A stretch of DNA of 64,000 bases from Actinomycetes bacterium (GCA_021778895.1 JAJYBR010000003.1:151150-215149); one strand, 5' to 3'; positions 51,837 through 61,528 are shown, counted from the first letter of the stretch. Notes: a model not told the origin generated them from the letters alone. Translations and numbers: made by a program.

Positions 51837-52951
51837 CACCACGGGCGATTCGGCTCGCCCTGCGGCTCCATCCTCGGTGGTGGCGTGACCGCTACAGCGA
51901 GGAGGTTGGGCTGGTCTCCCTCGACGTGATCGCGGACGGTCAGTCGGCGTCGCGACTGGCCATGAACCTCCTGCTCGACGCCGCACGTCAGTGGCTTCGC
52001 CGTCCCGCTCTCGACTCCCCGCCCCTCTCGCCCATCCGTTCGCAACTCGCTGGCGCCGCAGCGGCCCTGCCCTTCGCACTCGTCCTGCCTCTGGTCGTCT
52101 ACACGATGATGGGGCAGACCTACCGATCCGCGCTCACGACGCGCATCTCTGGCGGACCGACGCTGTATCTGACGTGGCCGACTCCCAGTTCCTTCACCGG
52201 GCGCCGGTGGGAGACGATCGCGCACGGATCCCACTTCGTCACCGGTCCGACGGGACCGCTGGTGCACGGCTCGATGTCGTGGGCGACCTATCTCTCGGGC
52301 GTGGGCGCCTTCCTCGTTGGCTGGCTCAGCGCGCTGTCACTCCTCGGCCTCCTCATCGCGTGGGCCGGTGTCCGCTACGCCGTTCGCACCAGCGACGCAC
52401 CCCGGCGTTCGTGGCGAGTTCTCTCGTGGATGCCGGGACTGGCCCTCATCGTCATCGGCGCGCTCTTCCTGTGGGTGAATCATCTCAATCAACAGCCCGT
52501 CGTCACGACCGTGATGACGTCGGGCCACCCGGTCTCCGTGATCGGCATCGAACACCCGGTGCTCGCACGGGTTCTCGGTGACGTGAGTCTGACCCTGGGC
52601 CTCGGATTATGGCTCGCGGCTCTGGCGTCTCTGACGTACGTCGCGTCACGAGTTGCGGCTGACGTCCGCAGTTCGCGGCTCCCGATCACGCTCAGTCGGT
52701 CGGTGGGCCGAATGATGCCTCTGCTCCTCCTCGCGTACGCGCTGTGGATCATTGGGCTGCGCTCTCAAGCATCTGCGACGACTCGGGGACAAGTGACGGT
52801 CGGCTACGCGCACGCTGGGTGGTGGCCAGCAGCCATCGTGGCACTCATACTCGCGACCGCACTCTCGCTGCGAGGTCTCATCACCCTCCATCGCCTCCGC
52901 CCGAGAGCACCCGACGTCTCGCCTGCTGTCCAGCCGCTGAAGAGCGCGTAG
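51833..52951 (+). CDS. Membrane protein regulated by PadR
   Basis: 372 residues. N-terminal cytoplasmic segment AIRLALRLHPRWWRDRYSEE is a motif found in many actinobacterial proteins beside PadR genes, followed by about seven helices. A 60-residue extracytoplasmic loop follows the first helix. Function unknown, probably envelope stress or transport. ATGA overlap with padR. Confidence 0.8.
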   Translation: MTPRAIRLALRLHPRWWRDRYSEEVGLVSLDVIADGQSASRLAMNLLLDAARQWLRRPALDSPPLSPIRSQLAGAAAALPFALVLPLVVYTMMGQTYRSALTTRISGGPTLYLTWPTPSSFTGRRWETIAHGSHFVTGPTGPLVHGSMSWATYLSGVGAFLVGWLSALSLLGLLIAWAGVRYAVRTSDAPRRSWRVLSWMPGLALIVIGALFLWVNHLNQQPVVTTVMTSGHPVSVIGIEHPVLARVLGDVSLTLGLGLWLAALASLTYVASRVAADVRSSRLPITLSRSVGRMMPLLLLAYALWIIGLRSQASATTRGQVTVGYAHAGWWPAAIVALILATALSLRGLITLHRLRPRAPDVSPAVQPLKSA

Positions 52952-53087
52952 CAGTTGGCGCAACATCCAGCGGAGCGGCGGTCTCGGGATCTAAAACGCT
53001 CCATCGGGTTCGCCCTCAGAATCGGCACGTGCCGGTGAAGGTGCGAGAGGGTCTCCGGGTTGTTGGGGGTCGTGCGCTACCCGCGTG

Positions 53088-54533
53088 TCAGTGCGTCTTG
53101 GCTGCGCGGATGGAGAGCTCGACGAGCGCCGCGACGAGCGCGACGAGAGCGAAGTCGGCCGCCGCAGCCCAGGTCATGGCGACCGGGTAGCCCAAAATGC
53201 CGTGCGAGGCGCGTAGGGCCGTGAAGAACAGGGCACCGACGGTCGCGACGCCGATCGCCGAAGCGAACTGCTGGGCGGTGCTGAGCGCCCCAGCGGCCAG
53301 GCCGGCCCGCTCGGGTGAGACGTCGACGAGGGCGCCGCCGATGAGGGATGGCAGGACGATCCCGTTGCCGAGGCTGGCCGCTGCGGTGGGCACCACGATC
53401 CACGCGAGGGCGGTGTGGGTGCCACCAATGTGGAGGCTGAGGGCGAGCAGCCCCAAGCTGGCGGCGGTGAGCAGGCTCCCGGCGAGAACGCTGCGTCGGC
53501 CGCAGCGGGCGAGCAAGGGCGGCCCGGCGAGCGCGCCGAGGGAGAACGTGACACCGGCCGGCGCGAAGACCAGGCCGGCACCGAAGGCGTTGAGACCGAG
53601 TCCGGCTTGGAGCAACAGGGTGAGGGTGAACATGAAACTGCCGAAGTAGCACATGAAGGCGGCGTTGGCGGCTAGGCCCGCCCGGAACGTGGGCGTGCGC
53701 AGAAGGTTCACGTCCAGGAGGGGGGTGCCGCCAGACTCGGTCAGGCGCCGCTGCCAGGCCAGAGTCGCCGCGGCCAGCGGGATGGCGGCGACCATGCACA
53801 CCCACGTCCACGCCGGCCAGCCCTCGCTGCGCCCGAGCGTGAGGGGCACCAAGACGGCGCCCACGGTCGCAGCGGCGCCGATGGCCCCGAGCGGGTCGAG
53901 GTCGGGTTGCTGCCGTCGCGGGGGGTTCGGCAGCATCCGCCAAGCGAGGATGGCCGCGACCGCGCCAATGGGAACGTTGACGAGGAAGATCGCCCGCCAG
54001 CCGAGACCGGCGAGATTGGCGGTGATGAGCGCGCCGCCGAGGACCTGGCCGGCGATCGCGCCGAGCCCGGAGGCCACGCCGTACCAGCCGATCGCCCGTG
54101 GCCGGGGGGGGGCCGGGACCGCGGCGGTGATCAAGGCGAGCACCTGAGGCAGCATCGCCGCCGCAGTCAGGCCCTGGGTGAGACGGGCAACCACCAGCTG
54201 GCCGGGGTCCGTCGCGAGGCTGCACGCCAGCGAGCTGAGCGCGAAACCAGCCATCCCGGCGATGAAGAGGCGGCGGTAGCCGAACAGGTCGCCGAGGCGC
54301 CCGCCGGTGACCAGCCCGGCGGCGTACGCGAACGCGTACCCTCCCACGATGAGCTGCAGGGCGCCGTCGCTCGCGTGCAGGTCGGCGCGCAGGGAAGGGG
54401 CGACGACGTTGACGACGAAGAAGTCGAACTGGCCCATGAACATCGCGCTCAGCAGCACCGCGAGCATCCCAGCCGACATGGCCGGAACCACGACGTGCCC
54501 GTCCCGTGATGTGGCAGGGCCAGTCTGGGTCAT
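53088..54533 (-). CDS. DHA2-type MFS exporter
   Basis: 481 residues, fourteen helices predicted. MGQFDFFVVNVVAPSL is typical motif D1, GRLGDLFGYRRLF is motif A and VARLTQGLTAAAMLPQ motif B. Drug:H+ antiporter of the EmrB group. Divergent from an Rrf2 regulator with a shared upstream region, so likely under its control. Confidence 0.88.
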   Translation of the reverse strand: MTQTGPATSRDGHVVVPAMSAGMLAVLLSAMFMGQFDFFVVNVVAPSLRADLHASDGALQLIVGGYAFAYAAGLVTGGRLGDLFGYRRLFIAGMAGFALSSLACSLATDPGQLVVARLTQGLTAAAMLPQVLALITAAVPAPPRPRAIGWYGVASGLGAIAGQVLGGALITANLAGLGWRAIFLVNVPIGAVAAILAWRMLPNPPRRQQPDLDPLGAIGAAATVGAVLVPLTLGRSEGWPAWTWVCMVAAIPLAAATLAWQRRLTESGGTPLLDVNLLRTPTFRAGLAANAAFMCYFGSFMFTLTLLLQAGLGLNAFGAGLVFAPAGVTFSLGALAGPPLLARCGRRSVLAGSLLTAASLGLLALSLHIGGTHTALAWIVVPTAAASLGNGIVLPSLIGGALVDVSPERAGLAAGALSTAQQFASAIGVATVGALFFTALRASHGILGYPVAMTWAAAADFALVALVAALVELSIRAAKTH

Positions 54534-54564
54534 CCACGCTCCTGAGCCGTCGTTTTGGGTCGTA

Positions 54565-54577
54565 GATACTGTATATC
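54565..54577. promoter_or_regulatory. Operator candidate GATA-N5-TATC
   Basis: AT-rich GATACTGTATATC between the divergent exporter and Rrf2 genes, the likely binding site of the regulator. Confidence 0.45.
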
Positions 54578-54603
54578 CACGTTAGAGACGGTAGGCTGGC
54601 GGC

Positions 54604-55083
54604 ATGAAGTTGTCCGAGGGGGTGGAACAGGGGCTGCACTGCGCGCTGCTGCTGGCCGAGGCCCCGGCGGGGGTGCCGCTGCCGCGCCGCGTCCTGGCCG
54701 AGCACTACGGGCTGCCGGAGGCCTACCTCGCCAAGCACCTCCAGGCATTGACGCGGGCCGGGCTGCTGCGCGCGACGCCAGGGCCGAGCGGCGGATTTCG
54801 CCTGGCTCGACCCGCGGACGAGATCACCGTCCTCGATGTCCTCGAAGCCATCGATGGCCCAGCGAGCCCGTTCGTCTGCCAGGAGATCCGCCAGCAGGGC
54901 ACCGGCGCAGCGCGCCCCGAGGAGTGCACCCGGCCCTGCGCGATCGCTACGGTCATGGTTGGCGCTCACCAGGCCTGGCGGGAGTCGCTGCGCGCCGTCA
55001 CCCTCGACCAGCTCGTCAAGCGCGTTCCCCAGACGCTGCGCAAGCGCAACCGCGCCAAGTTCGGCTCCGACCCTGCCGCGTGA
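54604..55083 (+). CDS. Rrf2-family regulator
   Basis: 159 residues. GVEQGLHCALLLAEAP, then LAEHYGLPEAYLAKHLQALTRAGLLRATPGPSGGFRLARP is the Rrf2 HTH and wing. Cysteines in FVCQEIRQQ, EECTRPCAI are placed like the Fe-S ligands of IscR/NsrR, so it may sense redox or NO. Controls itself and probably the exporter. Confidence 0.88.
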   Translation: MKLSEGVEQGLHCALLLAEAPAGVPLPRRVLAEHYGLPEAYLAKHLQALTRAGLLRATPGPSGGFRLARPADEITVLDVLEAIDGPASPFVCQEIRQQGTGAARPEECTRPCAIATVMVGAHQAWRESLRAVTLDQLVKRVPQTLRKRNRAKFGSDPAA

Positions 55084-55226
55084 CGGCGCCCAGCGACTGC
55101 GTGTCCAGACGTCGCACGATGGGCCTCGCTCCCTTCGGACGCATCCAGAGACTGGTGGTACCTCGTTGTCGGCGGCGCCGGCAGTGATGCCGTCATCGTC
55201 GGCGGCTGTGGGAGCGGCGATCGATC

Positions 55227-55604
55227 AGCGTCTTTGCTGCCGCCAGCCGGGCGCTGCTCGGCGTGACGGTCACCACCGCCGCGTTCGCCGCCCAATTCGA
55301 GCCGATCCCGTCAGTAGTGTTGGGGACCGTCACCGGCGTCGGCGGAGGAACCGTCCGCGGCGTGGTGATCAGGGAGGTTCCAACGGTGCTCTCGAGTGGC
55401 CCGTATGCCATTCCCGCGGCCTGCGCTGCGACGCTCACCGCCTTGGCGCTCGCGTTCCATCTCTACGGTGGCACCATCGTCGTCGTCGTCGCCGCAGTGT
55501 GCTTCTCCCCCCGCATGCTTGGGGTGCGCTTCGAACTGAACGTCCCCGTCTCGCACCCCAGCGTCACCGCGAAGACGCGCTCGCCGTCGGAGGAGGACTC
55601 GTGA
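55227..55604 (+). pseudogene. TRIC-type cation channel, C-terminal half only
   Basis: VVLGTVTGVGGGTVRGVVIREVPTVL is the hallmark of the TRIC (UPF0126) family, which normally has two such repeats in about 200 residues. Only one repeat plus the following helices is present (about 115 residues), and the DNA before it (55084-55226) shows no first half. Gly-Gly-Gly-x-x-R-Asp motif has Gly for the usual Asp. GTG 55263 could start a shortened protein. Its end overlaps the next gene by GTGA. Confidence 0.6.
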
Positions 55605-56845
55605 CCGTGTCTCTCGGTGATCCAGGCACCGTCATCATCTGCGGCGACCACTTCGACGGGCACGCTGACTCCCTCGGGGGCCCCATCGAGGTCCTCGTCC
55701 GGGACGAAAGGATTGCCGAACTGGCACCCAGCGTTTCCCGACCCCCTGGGGCCCGGGTGATCGACCTCGCCGGCCACACCGTCACCCCCGGCTTCATCGA
55801 CTGCCACGTCCATCTCACCATGGACGCCTCCCAGCTCTCCACCCAACTCCTCGATTCGGCAGCCACCAAAGCGCTCGTCGGACTGCGTCTCGCCAACGAC
55901 TACCTCGACCAGGGCTTCACGACGCTGCGCGACCTGGGCAGTGCGGACCCCGAATGGCCGACCATCGACCTGCGCAGCGCCATCGCGGCTGGCACCGTCG
56001 CCGGCCCCCGGTTGGTCGTGGCCGCCCACTTGATCGGCTCGACCGGCAGCCACGCCGATGTCGGCAGCCTCTACCCCCCGAGATGGCACCTGCCGGTCAG
56101 TGACCCCGCCGACGGTCCCGCCGCCATCCGGCGCCGAGTGCGACGCGAGCACAAGTACGGCAGCGACTGGATCAAAACGACCAACACCGGCGGCTATTTC
56201 AGCCCCGGTGACGACCCGACCCGGGTCACGTGGTTCGACCAGGAGATGCAGGTGCTCTGCGACACCGCCGCCCAGCTCGGCCTGCCCGTCGCCGTCCACA
56301 CCGGCGCAGCGCAAGGCTGCACGCAAGCCATCGCCTGCGGGGCCCGCAGCCTGGAGCACGCCTACCTCATCGACGACGAAGCCATCGCCCTGGCGGAGGA
56401 CGCCGGAACGTTCATCGTGCCCACCATGCAGATGACCGCAGAAGACCTCCGGGCACTCCACGAGGGACGCCTCACTCCCTACACCGCGGCCAAGTTCGAA
56501 CGTGACGCCGAGCAGATCTTCCAGTCCCAACGGCGCATCACCGCCAGCCGCGTCAAGATCGCCTACGGCACCGACTGCGGGATGTTCCCCTTCAGCCACG
56601 GCAACCTCGAGTTCCAGGCCATGGTCACCGCCGGGCTCGACCCCGCCCGGGCCCTGCGGGCCGCCACCGGGACCGCCGCCGAGCTCCTCGACCGCAACGA
56701 CATCGGCGTCCTCGCGCCCGGCGCGTGCGCCGACATCGTCGCCATGCCCGGAGACCCGATCGCTGACATCGCTGCCACCGCCAAGGTCGACTTCGTGATG
56801 ATCGGTGGGCAGTTGAGACGCGAGCCGCAGCAGCCTCGTCCCTGA
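55601..56845 (+). CDS. Amidohydrolase (imidazolonepropionase/prolidase-like)
   Basis: 414 residues. Metal-binding motif GFIDCHVHLTM, bridging Lys in DWIKTTNTGG, His in VAVHTGAA and LEHAYLID, and Asp in YGTDCGMF. This matches the group that includes Sgx9260-type Xaa-Pro dipeptidases and imidazolonepropionase-like enzymes. Excellent GGAGGA ribosome site at the end of the TRIC fragment. The open frame upstream to 54836 overlaps other genes and is discarded. Confidence 0.87.
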   Translation: MTVSLGDPGTVIICGDHFDGHADSLGGPIEVLVRDERIAELAPSVSRPPGARVIDLAGHTVTPGFIDCHVHLTMDASQLSTQLLDSAATKALVGLRLANDYLDQGFTTLRDLGSADPEWPTIDLRSAIAAGTVAGPRLVVAAHLIGSTGSHADVGSLYPPRWHLPVSDPADGPAAIRRRVRREHKYGSDWIKTTNTGGYFSPGDDPTRVTWFDQEMQVLCDTAAQLGLPVAVHTGAAQGCTQAIACGARSLEHAYLIDDEAIALAEDAGTFIVPTMQMTAEDLRALHEGRLTPYTAAKFERDAEQIFQSQRRITASRVKIAYGTDCGMFPFSHGNLEFQAMVTAGLDPARALRAATGTAAELLDRNDIGVLAPGACADIVAMPGDPIADIAATAKVDFVMIGGQLRREPQQPRP

Positions 56846-57391
56846 AGCGGTTGGGCTGCTCGGTGCGGTTGGGCGCGACCCTGTTCAATCGCTTCGGCCC
56901 CAGGTTCCGCGGGTGTGAGGACCCGGTCGACTGGCGCCGAACTCATCGGGTGATCACCTCCTACGCGTCCGGTTCGACCGCCGGGAGAACGTCGCAGGAC
57001 CTTCCGGACACCGGGCTCGTAGCCTCACTCGTCCCGTCTGCTCGCCGCCGCGATTGCTCGGGCCTCGATCAACTCACGTCACCTCCGTCGCCCTGGGGCG
57101 AGCCGGCGTCGGGGTCACCGCACCCCCTCGGGTGGATCCCGCATCGTTGCATCCGCGTCGCGACCTGCAACACCTCAGTCCGGGGGGACGACCTGAGGGC
57201 AGGACGGGATCGATTGGGTACGGCGCCCCGATCACATCTGGAGGCCCAAGACGACGAACGAAGACCAGCGCACGCAACTCCGATCGATGGCGCCTTGAAG
57301 GCGCCGTCTAAACCTGCTGGCCGACTCCCCACGGCCCGCGAAGCCGGGAACGTGCCGTAACACTTGGGTGTACGTGTCTTGACACTGTCAG
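56846..57391. other. Non-coding stretch, 546 bases, with hairpin
   Basis: No supported gene; the 169-codon frame at 56851-57360 looks random. Contains a perfect GGCGCC-TTGAA-GGCGCC hairpin at 57289-57305, possibly the terminator of the amidohydrolase transcript or a mobile-element scar. Confidence 0.5.
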
Positions 57392-57808
57392 CTACGAGTA
57401 CAGACCCGAGGTGGCGAAGAACTTGTTCAACTCAGCGACATCTCTTGCGGCAAGACGTTGCTGCGCTGGTGTCGCGCTGGTCTCCGGCAGTCCAGCAATC
57501 GCCACAAGCTCAGAGATTGCCACCTCGTACTCTTTCCTGCCAGCACGGCTTCTTGCAGCAACATCATGAGCGATGCCAACTTGCAAGGAAGCAGCCATCT
57601 CGAGCCAATCAAAACTTTGCCGATAAGCAAATGCCGAACTGTCGCGTTTCCACTGTTCTTGGGCAATGGAGTAATAAGGAATTGCTGGGCTGGTGGTACG
57701 GCTAGTGGCAACTGGGTGCGACCCTATGCCTAAGACAATGGCAGTGCCAACTACTACAAGAAGCACCACAGTTTGGCCAATACGGGCGATCACTGGGCTA
57801 GCCACCAT
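57392..57808 (-). CDS. Orphan membrane-anchored protein, 138 aa
   Basis: One N-terminal helix (about 8-28), then a helical, Ala-rich outer or inner domain without recognised motifs. Less GC-rich than its neighbours. AAGGAG seven bases before the start supports expression. Overlaps the upstream orphan gene by 11 bases. Unknown function; probably acquired. Confidence 0.5.
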   Translation of the reverse strand: MVASPVIARIGQTVVLLVVVGTAIVLGIGSHPVATSRTTSPAIPYYSIAQEQWKRDSSAFAYRQSFDWLEMAASLQVGIAHDVAARSRAGRKEYEVAISELVAIAGLPETSATPAQQRLAARDVAELNKFFATSGLYS

Positions 57809-58061
57809 ACTCCTTCAGGTAGTCCCCTGCTAACTGGACACGCTGTGCCATACATGGAGATCCGGCTTCCTCGCAGCCTTCTTCAAATATCTGCGTCGCC
57901 GCAACCCATTGGTTGTCGCTCTCCATGCAACTAGGCAGGCAGTACCGGTATGCGTTCACTCCCACCACACGGAATTCAACTGAAGTGTGCGGTTCACACA
58001 GCATGGCCCAGTACGGTGCTCGACGGTCTCCAGCGTATTCCCTCGTTCCAGACAGGTCCAC
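57798..58061 (-). CDS. Orphan protein, 87 aa, Cys-rich
   Basis: No recognised family. Five Cys (residues in AMLCEP, YCLPSC, EGCEEAG, PCMAQ). GTG start, no clear ribosome site. Forms a two-gene unit with the preceding entry by an 11-base overlap, and ends just where the AAGGAG ribosome site for the partner lies. Could be a fragment. Confidence 0.4.
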   Translation of the reverse strand: MDLSGTREYAGDRRAPYWAMLCEPHTSVEFRVVGVNAYRYCLPSCMESDNQWVAATQIFEEGCEEAGSPCMAQRVQLAGDYLKEYGG

Positions 58062-58229
58062 TGGGCTATGCGAACTCCTTCACCCTGCCGTGTCATTGAG
58101 GGGCGGGGGCAGACCCGTGGAAACGAAACGTAGGGCAGGACAGGATGTCAGGAAGAGTGGGGGCAGACCCCCATGTGCACGTGAACGTATCGGTCGACGG
58201 GGACTCGTCCTCAGACCTGAGCTCAACAA
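58062..58229. repeat. Short direct repeat GGGGGCAGACCC
   Basis: The 12-mer occurs at 58105-58116 and 58159-58170. The following GTGAACGTaTCGGTC (58181-58195) is one base different from GTGAACGTgTCGGTC near the right edge (63913-63927), in what looks like a mobile-element end. A remnant of such an element is possible. Confidence 0.35.
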
Positions 58230-58261
58230 GTGAACTGGGAACGATCCCTGGGACCGTTCAC
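58230..58261 (-). terminator. Hairpin after the GGDEF-EAL gene
   Basis: GTGAAC and GTTCAC arms with internal pairing (GGGA-ACGA-TCCC), directly after the stop codon. Confidence 0.5.
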
Positions 58262-60970
58262 TCAACAACACTCCCCATCGCCCGAGTCCGGCATCTCCAG
58301 CGAACCGAGTCCCTCGCCCAAGGCGAAGCCGGGACCCGAAGCCATGCGACTTGCCATGCGCTCGTCGACCGCGGGCGAGAAGAGATAGCCCTGCCCGAAA
58401 GCGACACGTGAGCTCAAAGCCATCTGTAACTGAGCGACCGTCTGGATTCCCTCGATCACCATCGGTATGCCCAGATCGTTGCCGAGCGCCGTGATGGCTC
58501 GCAACAGCAGCGAGGACCGCGAGTCGTTCCCGTCAGGAATAACGAAAGCTTTGTCGATCTTGATGATGTCTGGTGCGAGTCGAGCGAGGTAGGAGAGGGA
58601 CGAGTAGCCCGTGCCAAAGTCATCGAGCGCGACGCGAATTCCTCGCTCGCGCAACATCCCGATCACGCGCATGGCCTCGGTCGTGTCGTGCAGGAACACG
58701 CTCTCAGTCACTTCGAGCACGAGACGGCGCCCGTCGAAGCCGGCCACATCAAGTGCGTCGTCAATCTGGGAGAAGAGTTGCTGATCCTTGAATTGAGCCG
58801 CCGAAATATTCACACTCACGTATGGTGCATCTCGCGACCCTCGGGTGCTCCACTTTGACGCCACCGCGACGGCCGAGGTCATCGCAAAGTTGCCCAATTC
58901 GAGAATGAGGTTGCTCTCCTCGGCCAGGGGTATGAACTCTGATGGCGGGATCTCACCCCGCGTGGGATGCGGCCATCTCATGAGCGCCTCGAAGCCCACG
59001 ATGTGACCGGTGTGGAGTTCAATGATGGGCTGGTAGTTCATTACTAGCTGTCTCTCACCGCACGCGCGCCTCAACTCGCTGGATAGTCGGTAGCGACTGT
59101 CGGCACGTCGCTGCATCGTTGGACTGAAAAGCGAGACACGGCCGCCACCCCGACGCTTGGCGTCGTACATGGCCAAGTCCACTCTTTGGAGACACTCCGA
59201 GGCCATCAGCTGTCGATCCCGGTCAACCAGGACGCCAACACTGACGCCGAGGGTGATGTCGTCTACCGACAGAGCCAGTGGCCTCTCGACGACCTCACGC
59301 AGCCGCTGGGCGAGGGCGACCACCTCCTCCTCATCCTCCTGATCCTCTGCGAGATAGATGAACTCGTCACCGCCCAGCCGGCCCAGGGTGTCAGACTCGC
59401 GTGTCACCTCGCTCAGGCGTTGGGCGATGTCTTTGAGGACCACGTCGCCCACAACGTGTCCCAGCGTGTCGTTGATCTCCTTGAAGTCGTCGAGGTCGAG
59501 CAGGATGACCCCCACCATCGATCCGTCACGTCCCGTCCGAGCGATCGCGTGACTGAGCCGATCCATGATGAGCATTCGATTGGCAAGTCCCGTCAGGGAA
59601 TCATGCGTCGCCTGATACGTCAGGCGCTCGGTGAGTGCGCGCTCTCCCGTAATGTCACGGGCCGACAGTATGACGTAGCGTAGGGCCCCGGAGGCGTCGC
59701 GAACGGCCTGTTTGGAGACGTCCACGATCACGACCCGACCATCACGGTGGATGTAGCGCTTGATGTAGTTGATGCGATCCACGTCACCCGATCGCAGACT
59801 CGCGAAGTTCTCTAGCGTCAGGTGCACATCCTCCGGGTGGATGTAGTCCAGGGCTTGACCGGTGATCAGTTCTTCACGAGATCTCCCGATGAGACGGCAA
59901 AACGCGTCGTTCACCTCAACGACGCGGTCGTTAGCGTCGCGCAATGTCATTGGCGCGAGGTTGCCCTCGAAACTCAGCCGGAAACGCTCCTCGGACTCGC
60001 GCAGGAGGGACTGCGCCTCCTCCAATGCCTTCAGATTGGCCTGGATCTCTGCGACGGCCTCAAGACGCCGCATGCCCGACTCGAGGGCTTTCGCCACCTC
60101 GGTGAAGCGAGATGTCAAATCCGCATCGAACGTGAACGCCGCGTCGGCGTACACGCTCAGCACACTACGCACGCCACTGATCGTCAGCGGAATGGCAAGC
60201 GTGGACGCGAGATGAAAGGCCGCCGCACGATCACGCCACTCCTCGAAGAGTGACGTGTTGGCGAGATCATCAACGACCTGCGCCACACCGGTGCGCAAGA
60301 CAATGCCGGCTGGACCCTGCCCCCTCGCTTCGTCTTCACGTTCTGACACGAAGCCCGGTACCAGGTAGTCGACGAGTCCCGAAGCGCAGACGATATCTAC
60401 GTCTCCGGGATGGGTGCGAGACGCCGATCCGATCCACGCGAGCTGCACCTTGCCGAGCTCGACGAGTGTGTCACACGCGCGCTGCAAGAGATCTTCCGGG
60501 GAAGTCGCGGTTCGTTGGAGTTCTGCGATGGCCGACATCATCGCAATTTGTCGGCCAGAGTTGACGGCCTCGGTACGGTCGATGAATATCGTCACGGTGC
60601 CGCTCGGACGTCCATCGTCCATCACGGGGTACGTGCTCGCGCACATCCAGCGGATAGGTCCGCGTCGGGTACGCACGCCGTAGGTCCGAGGGGGGAGTAC
60701 CTGCCCGGTCCTCATGACGACGCGTGATGGATGTTCGTCAAGTTCAAAGGGACGTCCCGTCAGGTCGACGAGTTCCCATGTTCGATGAGACGGTTCCGGA
60801 GAAGAGGAGTCCCACGAACTGGCATCCAGGTACTCGCCACCAAGCGAATTCACCTCCACCACCCGATGTTCAGCATCGCGAGCGATGTAGCCCCATAGTT
60901 CCTGGTCCTCTTGTACGGCCTCAAGTTCTCGCACGATTCGCGCGTGATCGAGTCCGACGTTGTTCTCCAT
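58262..60970 (-). CDS. PAS-GAF-PAS-GGDEF-EAL cyclic-di-GMP signalling protein
   Basis: 902 residues. PAS (about 25-135), GAF (about 150-310), PAS with PAC (about 325-455), GGDEF (about 465-625) with intact RLGGDEF, and EAL (about 640-885) with FEALMRW, VSVNIS, EVTES, DDFGTGYSSL and IKID. Both catalytic sites look intact, so it may make and degrade cyclic-di-GMP; no RxxD inhibitory site was found before GGDEF. No membrane helix, so it is a cytosolic sensor. ATG 60970 has GGGGAG five bases upstream; a GTG just before it is less suitable. C-terminus ends in Cys-Cys. Confidence 0.93.
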   Translation of the reverse strand: MENNVGLDHARIVRELEAVQEDQELWGYIARDAEHRVVEVNSLGGEYLDASSWDSSSPEPSHRTWELVDLTGRPFELDEHPSRVVMRTGQVLPPRTYGVRTRRGPIRWMCASTYPVMDDGRPSGTVTIFIDRTEAVNSGRQIAMMSAIAELQRTATSPEDLLQRACDTLVELGKVQLAWIGSASRTHPGDVDIVCASGLVDYLVPGFVSEREDEARGQGPAGIVLRTGVAQVVDDLANTSLFEEWRDRAAAFHLASTLAIPLTISGVRSVLSVYADAAFTFDADLTSRFTEVAKALESGMRRLEAVAEIQANLKALEEAQSLLRESEERFRLSFEGNLAPMTLRDANDRVVEVNDAFCRLIGRSREELITGQALDYIHPEDVHLTLENFASLRSGDVDRINYIKRYIHRDGRVVIVDVSKQAVRDASGALRYVILSARDITGERALTERLTYQATHDSLTGLANRMLIMDRLSHAIARTGRDGSMVGVILLDLDDFKEINDTLGHVVGDVVLKDIAQRLSEVTRESDTLGRLGGDEFIYLAEDQEDEEEVVALAQRLREVVERPLALSVDDITLGVSVGVLVDRDRQLMASECLQRVDLAMYDAKRRGGGRVSLFSPTMQRRADSRYRLSSELRRACGERQLVMNYQPIIELHTGHIVGFEALMRWPHPTRGEIPPSEFIPLAEESNLILELGNFAMTSAVAVASKWSTRGSRDAPYVSVNISAAQFKDQQLFSQIDDALDVAGFDGRRLVLEVTESVFLHDTTEAMRVIGMLRERGIRVALDDFGTGYSSLSYLARLAPDIIKIDKAFVIPDGNDSRSSLLLRAITALGNDLGIPMVIEGIQTVAQLQMALSSRVAFGQGYLFSPAVDERMASRMASGPGFALGEGLGSLEMPDSGDGECC

Positions 60971-61458
60971 CACCGCTCCCCTTTACAGCGCTGTACCCTC
61001 GTTCACCCTCCCCAGAGGCTCACATCCGAGTTACTCGATGAACTTTCATTTTCCCTACACAGGTATTGAGAATTCCGTGAGACCGGGGGGCTGGAAGTTG
61101 ATGCAGCGCGTGAGACGAGTCACAATTGCAATACAGCCACCCCCTGTGACTCGTGATCGTAGGGATCAGGGGTCAAGCAGGCGAAGCGGACCTCCGCGAG
61201 GAGGAGTCCGGTGAGCACCATCGTGCACGCTGGTCGCCTGCGCTTCGAGATTGCGTGCCGGGGATGGTCTTGGCCTGGCGAGGGAAGCGAGATTGACTCC
61301 GGCCACGATCAGTGCCGCGCTCTCCGGTCGGCCGGTGGCAGCTTCCTCCGTCGCTCTGATTGCCAGGGCCTTTGCGAAGTCGCCGCCTGACGAGATCATC
61401 GTCAGACTGCTCTTTGGTGAGTAGCAAAGTGGGCGGGGCTTCTGTCCTGATCTGTCGT
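60971..61458. other. Non-coding stretch, about 490 bases
   Basis: Promoter region of the GGDEF-EAL gene at the left. Contains small hairpins (for example CGGAC...GTCCG near 61190). Open frames here lack homology or ribosome sites. Confidence 0.45.
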
Positions 61459-61528
61459 GTCGGAATATTCCGATATTGAGTACTTGTCGGAATATCCCAT
61501 CTTTGCTACAGTGTCGGATTATGCCGAC
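61459..61528 (+). promoter_or_regulatory. Three HipB operator boxes with 27-bp period
   Basis: GTCGGAATATTCCGA (61459), GTCGGAATATCCCAT (61486) and GTCGGATTATGCCGAC (61513) start exactly 27 bases apart. The first contains a perfect 14-bp palindrome, TCGGAATATTCCGA; the third spans the hipB start codon. TACAGT (61507-61512) is a plausible -10 box between boxes two and three. Confidence 0.7.

Noticed and set aside
56851..57360. 169-codon open frame on the plus strand
   Set aside because: Random-looking composition rich in Arg, Pro, Ser; no ribosome site; contains a perfect hairpin.
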